From contig OZ223208.1 of the NCBI GenBank assembly GCA_965140405.1, positions 1,860,001-1,924,000 on the forward strand: a stretch of 64,000 nucleotides of DNA. Reading direction: 5' to 3'. This document shows positions 45,931 through 55,345 of the stretch, in pieces; positions within the stretch are counted from its first letter, which is position 1; every line of letters starts with the position of its first letter. The translations under genes and the position numbers were made by a program. The notes beneath the pieces were generated by a model. That model was not told the origin of the DNA, made no database searches, and saw nothing but the letters and a program-made list of their open reading frames with translations. This stretch comes from G963556115 sp963666605. GTDB lineage: Bacteria > Planctomycetota > SZUA-567.

Positions 45931-48066
45931 ATGGAAATTGCTCAATTTTTAGCTAAAAGTTCTTCTTCTGTAAGTGTTACTGAGACCTCTGTCTCAACCA
46001 CTTCTCAGAAAAAATCAGGATCTTTTAATGAGTATATGAATAGTTTTCTTGAAGTAGCTAATGAAGTAAAGAACAATAGAAGATCAGAGAGTTTTTCAAA
46101 GAATGATTTTAAAGAACAAAAAGCATTTTCGAGTCTGAGTATTAGCATCAGAAAGGATGCTAAGAGTTCCATCAAAAAGAATGGTTTTGATGTTAAAGAT
46201 GTAAACAATAGCAATCTATTTCCAATGACTCCACAAGAGAAAGAAGCATTTGAACGTATTGCAGTGATGATTGCTGATGGCGGCTTGGATGCACAAACAC
46301 TTTCAGAGTTGCCAGAAGATGAGTTGGATGAAATTGTTGATTGGGTGCTTGCTGGTGCTGGTGGCATTTTTGAACCTTACGTTGAAGTTGCTAAGGAAGA
46401 CGGTAGTGAAAATAATAGTGAAGAGCAACCACAGGATTTTGGATTAGAAGGTTTAGTTTCAACATTACATCAAATTGAGGATCTTTATACACGAATTGAT
46501 GAAGATACACTTACTGAAAGTGGTACCGCTAGCATTGGTAAATTGATAGATCTTGACAAAATGGATCTAGTTGAAATTGATAAACTTGCTCAAGCAATAA
46601 TAGAACTTACTCAAAAGTTCTCACAAGAGAGTGGTGAAGAACTAACGAAGAGTGGTGAAGTTAATTTTAGGGAGTTATTGAATAACGTACCAGCTGATGA
46701 GTTGGTAACCGAACTTGAAGGTATAATTAAAGAGCTAAATTTGGATGTTGAGATTCCAGATATGCCTGAAGCTGTGTTAAGATCATTATGTACTGAAGTG
46801 GTAAATGTGAATAATAAGATGATTGATGCAGCAGAAATGAACAGTAGACTTCTTGATGGCTTAAGCAACAATGAAGAACTTAGAGAACAGATATTAAGTA
46901 GTGTAAGTAAAGAGGTTGACAGTAAGGAATTGATTGACTCGATTATTGTTAGAGAAGAGCCAATAGTTGATAAAGAGATTATTGATGGCCTTGCTCAAGC
47001 AGTACTTGAAGACAGCAGTCCTGAGGAAATTGAAGAACTTGAGGGTGAACTTAAAAAGGAAGTCTCTGCAGAGATTACAAGTATTGATTCTAAAGAAACT
47101 ACTGTTACTGAAGAAGAAGTTGTCGAGGAAAATGTTGTTGTCAATTCTGAATCAACTTCTCAAGAAAATGCGCAGCGTTCTGATAGTGTCGAGACAATAC
47201 AGAAAGATGCTCAGACGTTGATTGATACTGAAGAGGTGAAAATCACAGTCAAAACAGAAGTGGTGCAAGAGACACCTGAGTCACAAGAGCAAAGTTCAAA
47301 AGAGGTTCAGAAAGATACAGCTAAAGATAGCCTCACAGGAAGAGCGTTTAGTGGTGATAATACAGAGAATAAAGAGGGTGAGGTGTCTGAAGAAAGCTCT
47401 GATGATAATAGAGATTCTAAAGACTCAAAAAATAGCAAATTTGAAGATAGCATATTTGCAAAAGAAGAGGGCGGCGAAAAGAGTAAACCAAATTTTAGTG
47501 AAAATTTTGCTGATGCAGATTCAAAAGTAGATTTCAAAGCACTTGTGTCTGAAGTACCACCTAGTAGATATCTTGCAGATAACCCACAGGTGCGCTATTC
47601 AGATATGATTGAAAATATGGATAAACTTTCAAAACTAATGATAAGTAGTTCTGAAAAATCTATGAAGAGTATCACTATGGAGTTATCTCCACCTGAGCTT
47701 GGCAAACTTACAGTTGAGGTATCTGTAAAGGATGGGCAAGCAAGTGCCTCAATAAGGGTTGAGACTGATGGCGCTAAGCAAATGTTGATGAATAACATTG
47801 AGCAACTAAAAAAGAATTTAGAGTCACATGGATTGAAGCTTGAGAATTTTGAAGTTGAGCTGAATAAACAAGAACAAGAAGATCGGAACCAGCAGAGCCA
47901 ATTTGCACAAGCCCAGGAAGATGAAAGAAATAGACGCTCAAAACGGAGGCAAAATGGAATTAATCCGTTAATCGATGGGCCTGGAGAATCTGAGGATGCT
48001 GTAGATGTTGAGCAAGTGCGCTCAAAAGGTATAAATAGTGATGGTTCGGTCGATATTGTTGCATAG
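45931..48066 (+). CDS. fliK: Flagellar hook-length control protein FliK
   Basis: FliK measures the hook and switches export specificity. The C-terminal Flg_hook domain (about residues 570-660) has MKSITMELSPPELGKLTVEVSVKDGQASASI, then DGAKQMLMNNIEQLKKNLESHG. The first ~550 residues are long, disordered, and rich in Glu, Ser, Asp, and Lys (EESSDDNRDSKDSKNSKFED), consistent with a ruler. The total of 711 is in the range for long rulers; FlgE is also long here. I start at ATG 45931 with GGAG six bases upstream; TTG 45919 is an in-frame alternative. Confidence 0.9.
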   Translation: MEIAQFLAKSSSSVSVTETSVSTTSQKKSGSFNEYMNSFLEVANEVKNNRRSESFSKNDFKEQKAFSSLSISIRKDAKSSIKKNGFDVKDVNNSNLFPMTPQEKEAFERIAVMIADGGLDAQTLSELPEDELDEIVDWVLAGAGGIFEPYVEVAKEDGSENNSEEQPQDFGLEGLVSTLHQIEDLYTRIDEDTLTESGTASIGKLIDLDKMDLVEIDKLAQAIIELTQKFSQESGEELTKSGEVNFRELLNNVPADELVTELEGIIKELNLDVEIPDMPEAVLRSLCTEVVNVNNKMIDAAEMNSRLLDGLSNNEELREQILSSVSKEVDSKELIDSIIVREEPIVDKEIIDGLAQAVLEDSSPEEIEELEGELKKEVSAEITSIDSKETTVTEEEVVEENVVVNSESTSQENAQRSDSVETIQKDAQTLIDTEEVKITVKTEVVQETPESQEQSSKEVQKDTAKDSLTGRAFSGDNTENKEGEVSEESSDDNRDSKDSKNSKFEDSIFAKEEGGEKSKPNFSENFADADSKVDFKALVSEVPPSRYLADNPQVRYSDMIENMDKLSKLMISSSEKSMKSITMELSPPELGKLTVEVSVKDGQASASIRVETDGAKQMLMNNIEQLKKNLESHGLKLENFEVELNKQEQEDRNQQSQFAQAQEDERNRRSKRRQNGINPLIDGPGESEDAVDVEQVRSKGINSDGSVDIVA

Positions 48067-48090
48067 GTTGAAAATAACTAGGAGAATAAA

Positions 48091-49368
48091 ATGTCAGCTG
48101 TTGATACAAGTAAAATAAATAAGAATGAAGATCTGTATAAAAGTAGCACACAGCAAAAGCTTGATGCACAGAAAGAGACTAAAGCTGGTGATAAGGATAA
48201 TGTCTCGCATGACGACTTCTTGATGTTACTTGTTACTCAGATGCGTAATCAGGATCCACTATCTCCAATGGAAAACACTGAAATGATGGCACAGTTTGCG
48301 CAGCTACAGCAGTTAGATAATCAGAAAGTAATGACTGATGCAATGCTTGATATGCGTACTGAGTATGCAGTACAGGGTGCGTCTTCAATGATTGGTAAAG
48401 AAGTTACCTCAAATGATCTTTCTGGTGTCTCCAAGACTGGTGTTGTTGTTGGTACCTATAAAGATGATAAAGATAATGTAAGACTTACTCTTGATGACGG
48501 TACAGTCGTTACATATGAGGATATCACAAAAGTAAAGGATATGAGTGAGTTGCCTGATATCAATGCGGCTTCAAATATGATGCAGAAACACATTGTTGGT
48601 GTCGACGAAAATGCCAAGGCATTTGAAGGAATTGTAAAGAACGTTACAACTAAAAACGGTCAAATATATCTTAACACTTATGAAGGTGACTCAATTCCAA
48701 TGATTGGTGTTGCGCAGATTAGAGAACTTACTGCTGCTGAAGAGGCGGAACTTACAGAAGCGAATACACTATTAAATCAGTATGTTGAATCTGAGCAACT
48801 TGACGGTCAAGGTAATCCTGATGGTAAAAAAAGTGGCATCGTCAAAGATGTATTTAGAAAAGACGGACAATACTGGGTTGAAACATGGGGTGGACAAGGA
48901 ATCTTTATTAAGGATATTGATAGTCATCAGTACTTGACGACAGAACAGATGCAAGATATGGAAAAGTGTAAGACATATGTTGATAGGCTTGTAAAAGCAA
49001 ATGATGGCAATATGGCAGGAATAGTCGAGGGGTTCTTCTTCAAAGATAATGAGTTTTATCTCTATACATCAAGAGGCGAAGCTGTCAGTGTTGATGATAT
49101 TTACTCAGTTAGAGATGCAACAAAGGATGATTGGGAAGACTTTGGAAGTGTAGATAATTTAACAGAGCTACAGATCTTGAACTTGCAAAAAGCTATTGAA
49201 ACTAATTTAGGTAAAAGTTTTTCTGGATATGACACTAGTAATAATCCGATAAGTGGTACGGTGAATAGTATTTATTATAAACGTGGTTATGATGGCAAAA
49301 CAGCTATTATGTTTGGCTTAAAAGAAGGTGGAGAGGCAATTTCACCAGCATCATTGATGGGAGTATAG
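48091..49368 (+). CDS. flgD: Flagellar hook-assembly scaffold FlgD with multiple SH3-like repeats
   Basis: The first ~100 residues are a typical FlgD N-terminus (HDDFLMLLVTQMRNQDPLSPM then EMMAQFAQLQQLDNQ). The remaining 325 residues are five repeats of 35-55 residues with a small beta-barrel pattern (about 101-149, 166-212, 245-280, 308-342 and 375-423), each like GIVKDVFRKDGQYWVET...GQGIFIKDI. The usual FnIII/Tudor cap is not seen. 425 residues is about twice the common length. It caps the growing hook; flgE follows 96 bases later. Confidence 0.85.
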   Translation: MSAVDTSKINKNEDLYKSSTQQKLDAQKETKAGDKDNVSHDDFLMLLVTQMRNQDPLSPMENTEMMAQFAQLQQLDNQKVMTDAMLDMRTEYAVQGASSMIGKEVTSNDLSGVSKTGVVVGTYKDDKDNVRLTLDDGTVVTYEDITKVKDMSELPDINAASNMMQKHIVGVDENAKAFEGIVKNVTTKNGQIYLNTYEGDSIPMIGVAQIRELTAAEEAELTEANTLLNQYVESEQLDGQGNPDGKKSGIVKDVFRKDGQYWVETWGGQGIFIKDIDSHQYLTTEQMQDMEKCKTYVDRLVKANDGNMAGIVEGFFFKDNEFYLYTSRGEAVSVDDIYSVRDATKDDWEDFGSVDNLTELQILNLQKAIETNLGKSFSGYDTSNNPISGTVNSIYYKRGYDGKTAIMFGLKEGGEAISPASLMGV

Positions 49369-49464
49369 ATAGTTTTATAGTATTAAATTAAATTTTAAGC
49401 GTTTTTTAGAGTGCGTAAATGTTTGGTCAGACAGATAAAGACGCAATGTTATAAGGAGTAAGTC

Positions 49465-52400
49465 ATGGGTTTAAGTCAATCATTGTATAGCGGTATAAGC
49501 GGCTTGCAAACACATCAAAAATGTATGGACAACATTGGTAATAACTTGGCTAATGTAAATACAGTTGGTTTTAAGAAAGGTGTCTTCCAGTTTAGAACTA
49601 TGCTTGAGCAGACACTAAAAGGTGGTACAACCGCTGACCCAAATACAGGGCGTGGCTCGATAAATCCTCTACAAATGGGTCTTGGTACTCAGACAGGTAG
49701 TATTATGAAGGATTTTACCGGCGGTTCTGTTGAAATCACTGGTAACCAAAAAGATATGTGTCTTGAAGGTAATGGATTCTTTGTGCTAAGAAATGGAAAT
49801 AATAACGTCTATACTCGTGATGGAACATTCTATATCGGCTCTGATGGTAGCTTATTATATGGTAGTGGTCTGCAGGTTCAAGGAATAATGGCTGAGGATG
49901 GCGGTAAAATACCTGAATCAGGTGACGTAACAGATATTACGATACCAATTGGACAGACTGGTGCTGCTGTTGAAACAACAAAGGTTAGTCTGACGGGTAA
50001 CTTGAACTCCAATGTTGAGGTTGCAAAGGGTCTTAATCTTGCTGCAAATGCAAGTACAATTAATTCAAATGAAGCACTCAAAGCGTACCTCGGTGATGTT
50101 CAAGATGCTGCAGCGGGAACTGGTGTTGATGATAATACTTGGGATATCCTTACTGGTAATGCCTATATAAATGGTGGAACAGTTTGGTCAAGTTCTGCAT
50201 TTGGTGTGAAAGATCCGATCACTGGTGCAATTACTGAAGCTACTTTATCTGGTGATAATGCGACTCCATTAGAAGACCTTTGGTACTTGTCAGGCAATAC
50301 TTGGACACAACCATTTAAAAATATTGATAACCCAGCTAGATTTACTGCTGTTGGTGATAGTGCTACACAGCTAACTCAGTGGGATTTTGAAGGACCTGGA
50401 TTTAAGGATGCTGATGAGCTTTACTATCACCTAGAACCAGATGGTAATACACCTACTGGTTATGCTATTGAAATTTACGATGTAGCATACTCAGATGTAG
50501 AGGATAATTTATCGAGTGGTTCATGGGATGCAGAGACTGCCTATAGCCACTTACTTGCTACATCTGCTGCAACACTAGCTTCTTCTGAAGCTCCATGGTC
50601 TTTGCATGATTGGGCAGTCGCGATTGGGCAGGGTGATGCTGGTCTTGGTATGTCTCTAGGTACATTTACTCCAGCTGGTACTGATATTGTAAACTTTGTA
50701 ACTACTGACTCTGGTGATGATTGGGCTCAGAAGGCAAATCCTACAATGGCTGCCACTGAAGCTCGTGAAGCATTCAATGGTTCTGTAAGATTTGGTAACT
50801 CTTTATCAAGTGGTGAAGGTCGTCTTGATGGTTATACTCCTTCAAGCTCTGACCAGGATGTTACTATATCATACAGAAAGGGTGGACGAAAATATGAAAC
50901 AACCTTCAAGTATGATAATGATGATGGGGCTCAGTCTACATCAATTGAACACCTCATGCTCATGCTTACTGGAAATGTAAACTCTACGGTTAATGCGGGA
51001 ACAATTGAGTCGGTACAAACACCTCTTGGGGTTCCGCCAATCGGTGGTGCAATGGGTACTATTCAGACTGGTGGTCGAGTCTCTAGTTCAATTGATGGTG
51101 GTGAGTACGGTTATAACGTTCCACCTGAGACTGCGGGAGCATTTACAAGAACCGGTATGACTACGACTGTTCCATATGCTGGTGCATTTGAAGCAACTGG
51201 AGATGATTCTACAAGTCTACAAACATGGGATCTAGATCAAGCAGGGTGGGCTATAAAGTCTAAGTGGTACTATGAAGTAGATGCTTATGAAGTTGGTACT
51301 ACAGGTACATATGAATATGCTGTTACTGCATATTCTGACTCTGCTAGAAATACAGCTGTTGGAACAACGAACAAAGCTCTTGGCGTTGGTGGTTGTCAAG
51401 AACTACAAAGGTCAATATATCTAGATTCAACATTAATTACCGATACTGATAAAATCTATGAGTATGATATATCTGGACCAGACACAACTGGATCATTCAC
51501 AATGACAGTGCTCGATAGAGATACAGGTGACATTGTTGGTACAACTGGTACCAATGCTGCAGGTTCCGTGGGTATTAATATTATTGATACTGCTGGTACT
51601 ACTATTGGTTCTGTAAACTTTGGCTCACTTACTGATATGCAGGCCGGAGATGGCAACATATACATGGACAATATGTATCAGAATACAGGCCTTAGTAATC
51701 CAGGTGATGTTGGTGTAAATATTGCAACAACGACAGCTGGTATTACCTATTCGCAAAATAATGGTATTGGGTCGTATACTTCACTAACTTCATTTGATGG
51801 TTCACTTGATTTTGGGTCATACTTTGCAGCTACTGATGTAAACCCAAGTTATGGATCTCTCGATACAAATGGACCGTCTAAGAATTACTCCATTGTAAGT
51901 AACTTGGGTGCAGAAAATGCTATTACAGATATTGTAATTGCCTATAATAATGTGTCTTATACTGATATGTGGGTGCAGGATACGAAATACAGTGCGGAAC
52001 AGGGTGGATCGACTACTACAGATATTATTGTCTATGATTCACTCGGTAATCCTAAACAAGTAACAATGACAATGTCATTAATCAATCGTGATAGCGACTT
52101 CTCTACCTATCGTTGGATTGCTGACTCTAAAGATGATACAGATGCCAAGTGGTTTATTGATCCGGCTAGTAGTGAAATAAAGACAAATGTCAATGTTGGT
52201 ACTGGTACTATCAGATTTGATAGCGATGGTAACTACGTTAAAGGTGCTGAGTTATCTGAGACTCAGGGGCTTGATATCACTTTAAAAGGAATGGGTGTAA
52301 GTGATCAACTTAGAGTAAGTCTTACTGAAGGGCTCTCTCCTGATGCTGAGCAAGATCTTGACTTTAGCTACTTGACGCAGGTGGCATCTTCAAGTGACTT

Positions 52401-52788
52401 TAATCTACGTGAGCAGGATGGTTCGCCTCCGGGAACCCTAGATACATTCACAACCAGTCCTGATGGTATAATTCAGGGTGTCTACTCAAATGGTGTTGTT
52501 CAGGCTATTGGTAGGCTATCTATCGCTCTTGTTCCAAATCAAAATGGTATGATGGCGGCCGGTAACAATCTTTACTACACAGCTCCAGCTTCAGGTGATG
52601 GACAGATAGCTTTTGCTAATGTCGGTGGACGTGGACAGATTAGGTCTGGTGCTGTTGAGACTTCCAATGTTGATATGTCTCAAGAGTTTACGAAGATGAT
52701 TACTACTCAGCGTGGTTTCCAGGCTAACTCAAAGACGATTACAACTGCTGACGAGATGCTCCAAGAGCTTATCAACCTCAAGAGATAA
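49465..52788 (+). CDS. flgE: Flagellar hook protein FlgE, very long form
   Basis: N-terminus SQSLYSGISGLQTHQKCMDNIG and NNLANVNTVGFKKGVFQFRTM, and C-terminus FTKMITTQRGFQANSKTITTADEM, are clear FlgE/FlgF-type rod-hook ends that polymerise in the core. The middle (about residues 150-960) is a very large insertion, Thr/Gly/Ser/Asp-rich, so the total of 1107 is more than double a typical FlgE (about 400-460). It contains an internal duplicated segment (about 293-345 and 575-630: FTAVGDSATQLTQWDF... and FEATGDDSTSLQTWDL...). Forms the outer hook surface. Last gene of the second flagellar unit. Confidence 0.93.
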   Translation: MGLSQSLYSGISGLQTHQKCMDNIGNNLANVNTVGFKKGVFQFRTMLEQTLKGGTTADPNTGRGSINPLQMGLGTQTGSIMKDFTGGSVEITGNQKDMCLEGNGFFVLRNGNNNVYTRDGTFYIGSDGSLLYGSGLQVQGIMAEDGGKIPESGDVTDITIPIGQTGAAVETTKVSLTGNLNSNVEVAKGLNLAANASTINSNEALKAYLGDVQDAAAGTGVDDNTWDILTGNAYINGGTVWSSSAFGVKDPITGAITEATLSGDNATPLEDLWYLSGNTWTQPFKNIDNPARFTAVGDSATQLTQWDFEGPGFKDADELYYHLEPDGNTPTGYAIEIYDVAYSDVEDNLSSGSWDAETAYSHLLATSAATLASSEAPWSLHDWAVAIGQGDAGLGMSLGTFTPAGTDIVNFVTTDSGDDWAQKANPTMAATEAREAFNGSVRFGNSLSSGEGRLDGYTPSSSDQDVTISYRKGGRKYETTFKYDNDDGAQSTSIEHLMLMLTGNVNSTVNAGTIESVQTPLGVPPIGGAMGTIQTGGRVSSSIDGGEYGYNVPPETAGAFTRTGMTTTVPYAGAFEATGDDSTSLQTWDLDQAGWAIKSKWYYEVDAYEVGTTGTYEYAVTAYSDSARNTAVGTTNKALGVGGCQELQRSIYLDSTLITDTDKIYEYDISGPDTTGSFTMTVLDRDTGDIVGTTGTNAAGSVGINIIDTAGTTIGSVNFGSLTDMQAGDGNIYMDNMYQNTGLSNPGDVGVNIATTTAGITYSQNNGIGSYTSLTSFDGSLDFGSYFAATDVNPSYGSLDTNGPSKNYSIVSNLGAENAITDIVIAYNNVSYTDMWVQDTKYSAEQGGSTTTDIIVYDSLGNPKQVTMTMSLINRDSDFSTYRWIADSKDDTDAKWFIDPASSEIKTNVNVGTGTIRFDSDGNYVKGAELSETQGLDITLKGMGVSDQLRVSLTEGLSPDAEQDLDFSYLTQVASSSDFNLREQDGSPPGTLDTFTTSPDGIIQGVYSNGVVQAIGRLSIALVPNQNGMMAAGNNLYYTAPASGDGQIAFANVGGRGQIRSGAVETSNVDMSQEFTKMITTQRGFQANSKTITTADEMLQELINLKR

Positions 52789-52818
52789 TATGTAAAGCAG
52801 TAAAGTTCTGACCAAACG

Positions 52819-52857
52819 ATTCGTCTCTGTGCTTAATTGCGCAGAGGCGAATTTTTA
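52819..52857 (+). terminator. Terminator after flgE
   Basis: 14-bp stem with two G-T pairs: ATTCGTCTCTGTGC (52819-52832) with GCGCAGAGGCGAAT (52839-52852), loop TTAATT, then TTTTT. It separates flgE from flbD. Confidence 0.88.
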
Positions 52858-52909
52858 TATCTCTTTATATCAACTATACTTGGATAGAATGGACATTTTG
52901 AGGTTTTAC

Positions 52910-52938
52910 TCAAGTTCGGGTATGGGTCATGCCGATAA
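52910..52938 (+). promoter_or_regulatory. Candidate sigma-28 promoter before flbD
   Basis: TCAAGTTC (52910-52917), 13 bases, GCCGATAA (52931-52938). The -10 is an exact consensus; the -35 matches TAAAGTTT at six of eight positions; the spacer is 13 rather than 11 bases. It lies between the flgE terminator and flbD (ATG 52979). Confidence 0.55.
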
Positions 52939-52978
52939 TAGTATAGATGAAGTATTTATATAACAAGGGATAATTAAT

Positions 52979-53173
52979 ATGATCTCATTAACTAGGCTTA
53001 ATGATACGAAACTGGTGGTCAACGCTGACAAAATTAAATTTGTTGAAGAGACACCTGATACTATCATTACCTTGATTACAAATGACAAGATTATGGTAAA
53101 AGAGAGTGCTGATGAAGTCGTCAGCCTTACTGTAGAGTATATTCGTTCTACTAGGCATTTACCCATAGATTAG
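52979..53173 (+). CDS. flbD: Flagellar protein FlbD
   Basis: A 64-residue protein matching FlbD (LTRLNDTKLVVNADKIKFVEETPDTIIT then KIMVKESADEVVSLTVEYIRS), a small protein found between flgE and motA in spirochaetes, Firmicutes and others. Function unsettled. First gene of the third flagellar unit; it ends 11 bases before motA. Confidence 0.9.
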   Translation: MISLTRLNDTKLVVNADKIKFVEETPDTIITLITNDKIMVKESADEVVSLTVEYIRSTRHLPID

Positions 53174-53184
53174 GAGAGTTTAAC

Positions 53185-53958
53185 GTGGATATTGCTACAC
53201 TTGTTGGGTATCTTGTTGGGACATTCTGTGTTGTTGTTATCGGGATTGGATTGAGTGCAATTAATGGCTTTATTGATATTCCGTCTGTTGCTATCGTATT
53301 TGGTGGTGGACTCTCTGCCGCAATGATATCAATGCCATTAGAAGACTCGATAAATGCTGTAAAGGTTGGTATGAATGCAATCTTTGTAAGGAGTGCGGAC
53401 TCTTCTGATACTATTACTCAGATTGTAGAATTTGCTGAAGTTGCTAGGCGTGATGGAATCCTAGCTCTCGAAAATGTTACTGATCAAATCCAAGATGACT
53501 TTATGGTAAAAGGACTTCAATTGGCGGTAGATGGTACAGACCCAGAGCTTATTGAAGCAATCATGAGTACTGAAATTGAATGTATTAATGAAAGACATAA
53601 TAAAGGCCGTGCTTGGTTTGAGTCATTTGAGAAATATGCCCCAGGCTGGGGTATGATCGGTACCCTTATCGGTCTTATTAATATGCTTTCACAGGGTATG
53701 GACGATCCAGCTGCTCTGACTGCTGGTATGGCGGTTGCTTTGATTACAACGATGTATGGATCCATCATTTCTAACTTTGTTGTGGGGCCTATTGCGAGTA
53801 AACTTGTTATCAGAAATAGTGAAGAGCTTATAATAAAGCAGATTGTTCTCAGAGGAGTGTTGGCGATTCAGTCAGGAGATAACCCACGTATTGTTGAGAT
53901 GAAGTTGAATGTATTTTTGCCTCCTTCTATGAGAAAAGCAGAAGATAAGGACGAGTAA
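53185..53958 (+). CDS. motA: Flagellar stator protein MotA/PomA
   Basis: A 257-residue, four-helix stator subunit. N-terminal helix GYLVGTFCVVVIGIGLS, second VAIVFGGGLSAAMIS, cytoplasmic loop with rotor-contacting charges (RRDGILALENVTDQ), and C-terminal GWGMIGTLIGLINMLSQG and TTMYGSIISNFVVGPI. GTG start at 53185 preceded by TAGGAGAG. Pairs with MotB. Confidence 0.95.
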   Translation: MDIATLVGYLVGTFCVVVIGIGLSAINGFIDIPSVAIVFGGGLSAAMISMPLEDSINAVKVGMNAIFVRSADSSDTITQIVEFAEVARRDGILALENVTDQIQDDFMVKGLQLAVDGTDPELIEAIMSTEIECINERHNKGRAWFESFEKYAPGWGMIGTLIGLINMLSQGMDDPAALTAGMAVALITTMYGSIISNFVVGPIASKLVIRNSEELIIKQIVLRGVLAIQSGDNPRIVEMKLNVFLPPSMRKAEDKDE

Positions 53959-54017
53959 AATCGTAAGTAGCTTGAAGTCTTGTTTTGTTTAGTTGATAAA
54001 GTGTAAGTGAGTATATT

Positions 54018-54698
54018 ATGGCTGACGATGACGGTGGTGGAGAAGAAGGTGCTCCTGCGTGGATGTGTACCTATGGGGACATGATTACGTTGCTTCTTTG
54101 CTTCTTTGTAATTCTACTCTCAATGATGGAGATGAGGAAGGATCAAGTTACAAGAACATCTAGGCAATTTCAGAAGCAATTTGGGGTAATGCCAGCGTAT
54201 CGTGCTCAGCAACAAATTTTTAAGCAGCCGCAAACGATGACTGATATACAAGCCTTTGTATTAAGGAGAGGGCCAAAAGGGAAGACTACATCTGTTAAAA
54301 CTATAAGAGAAGATCAACGAACGACGGTCACTATCGGGGGAACAGAGTTGTTTAGACCTGATAGTGCTGAACTAACACCACAAGGCAAGCAGATGCTTCA
54401 AGAAGACATTGCGCCAACTTTGAGAGGGTATAGAAACAGAATAGATGTACGAGGACACACAGCGAGTTCTGGGTATGAAGATGGCTGGTATCTTGGTTTC
54501 CAACGGGCTTATGCTGTGATGTCGTATCTTTCAGAGGAAGGTAAGGTCGCAAAACGAAGATTTAGGGTTACAAGTTGTGCTGATAATGAACCTATTGCCA
54601 GTAACCTTACCCCAAAAGGGAGGGAACAGAATAGACGTGTTGAAATTATTATGACTGAGGAGTTTGTAAAGGATATTGATGTAAGTGATGCAAACTAA
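54018..54698 (+). CDS. motB: Flagellar stator protein MotB/PomB
   Basis: A 226-residue stator subunit: single membrane helix (about 17-37) with the ion-binding Asp21 in TYGDMITLLLCFFVILLSM, and a periplasmic OmpA-type peptidoglycan-binding domain (about 100-215; ELFRPDSAELTPQGKQML, IDVRGHTASSG, NRRVEIIM). The CFFVILLS pattern resembles sodium-type PomB more than E. coli MotB, but coupling ion cannot be fixed. 59 bases after motA. Confidence 0.94.
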   Translation: MADDDGGGEEGAPAWMCTYGDMITLLLCFFVILLSMMEMRKDQVTRTSRQFQKQFGVMPAYRAQQQIFKQPQTMTDIQAFVLRRGPKGKTTSVKTIREDQRTTVTIGGTELFRPDSAELTPQGKQMLQEDIAPTLRGYRNRIDVRGHTASSGYEDGWYLGFQRAYAVMSYLSEEGKVAKRRFRVTSCADNEPIASNLTPKGREQNRRVEIIMTEEFVKDIDVSDAN

Positions 54699-54744
54699 TA
54701 AACAATATATATGTTGAAAGTAGTAAATGATCTAAGGATGGATT

Positions 54745-55329
54745 ATGGCTGAAAATGATGAAGTAGATGAAGGTGGTCGTGGTTTGATGAGTGGTTCAAG
54801 GGGATGGATTATTGTTATCTCCTGTGTTGTATTGGAAGCTGCGTTCTTTGGGGCTTTACTCTATTTTAAAAGTGATAAAGCTCCGGCTGATACTGAAATT
54901 GGCGATGGCTTAAGCGGAAGAAAAAACTTAGATGAATTTATGCATATGGAGCATAAGCTTGATAAGTTGACATATAGTATACCAATGCCTAGTGGGCAGC
55001 CTATGACATTAGCTATGGATTTGGTGCTTGTTATGGAGCCAACACCTAGAGAGATCCGAGAGAAAATCACTATTACACCTGAAGATTGGGCAAAATTTGC
55101 TGAAGCAGTAAAAAAAATGGACCCTCTACTTAGGGATGCACTCAATAGAAGAATTAATAGAATGACGTCGAGTGAGCTTGGTACTGACAGAGGGCAGCAG
55201 ATGATTAGAGAGTTTGTTATTGAGAGTGTGAACTATCAATTGCAACAGCTAAACCTTGAACTATCTAATGATAAAATAAGTAGAGATAGGGTAAGGGACG
55301 TACTAATAACAAATTACTATTTGAACTAA
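54745..55329 (+). CDS. fliL: Flagellar basal-body protein FliL
   Basis: A 194-residue protein with a cytoplasmic N-terminus, one membrane helix (about 20-42, WIIVISCVVLEAAFFGALLYF) and a periplasmic stomatin-like domain (MTLAMDLVLVMEPTPREIREK, IREFVIESVNYQLQQL, RVRDVLITNYYLN). It associates with the stator. It is 16 bases before fliN. Confidence 0.85.
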   Translation: MAENDEVDEGGRGLMSGSRGWIIVISCVVLEAAFFGALLYFKSDKAPADTEIGDGLSGRKNLDEFMHMEHKLDKLTYSIPMPSGQPMTLAMDLVLVMEPTPREIREKITITPEDWAKFAEAVKKMDPLLRDALNRRINRMTSSELGTDRGQQMIREFVIESVNYQLQQLNLELSNDKISRDRVRDVLITNYYLN

Positions 55330-55345
55330 AAAAGGATATATACTT

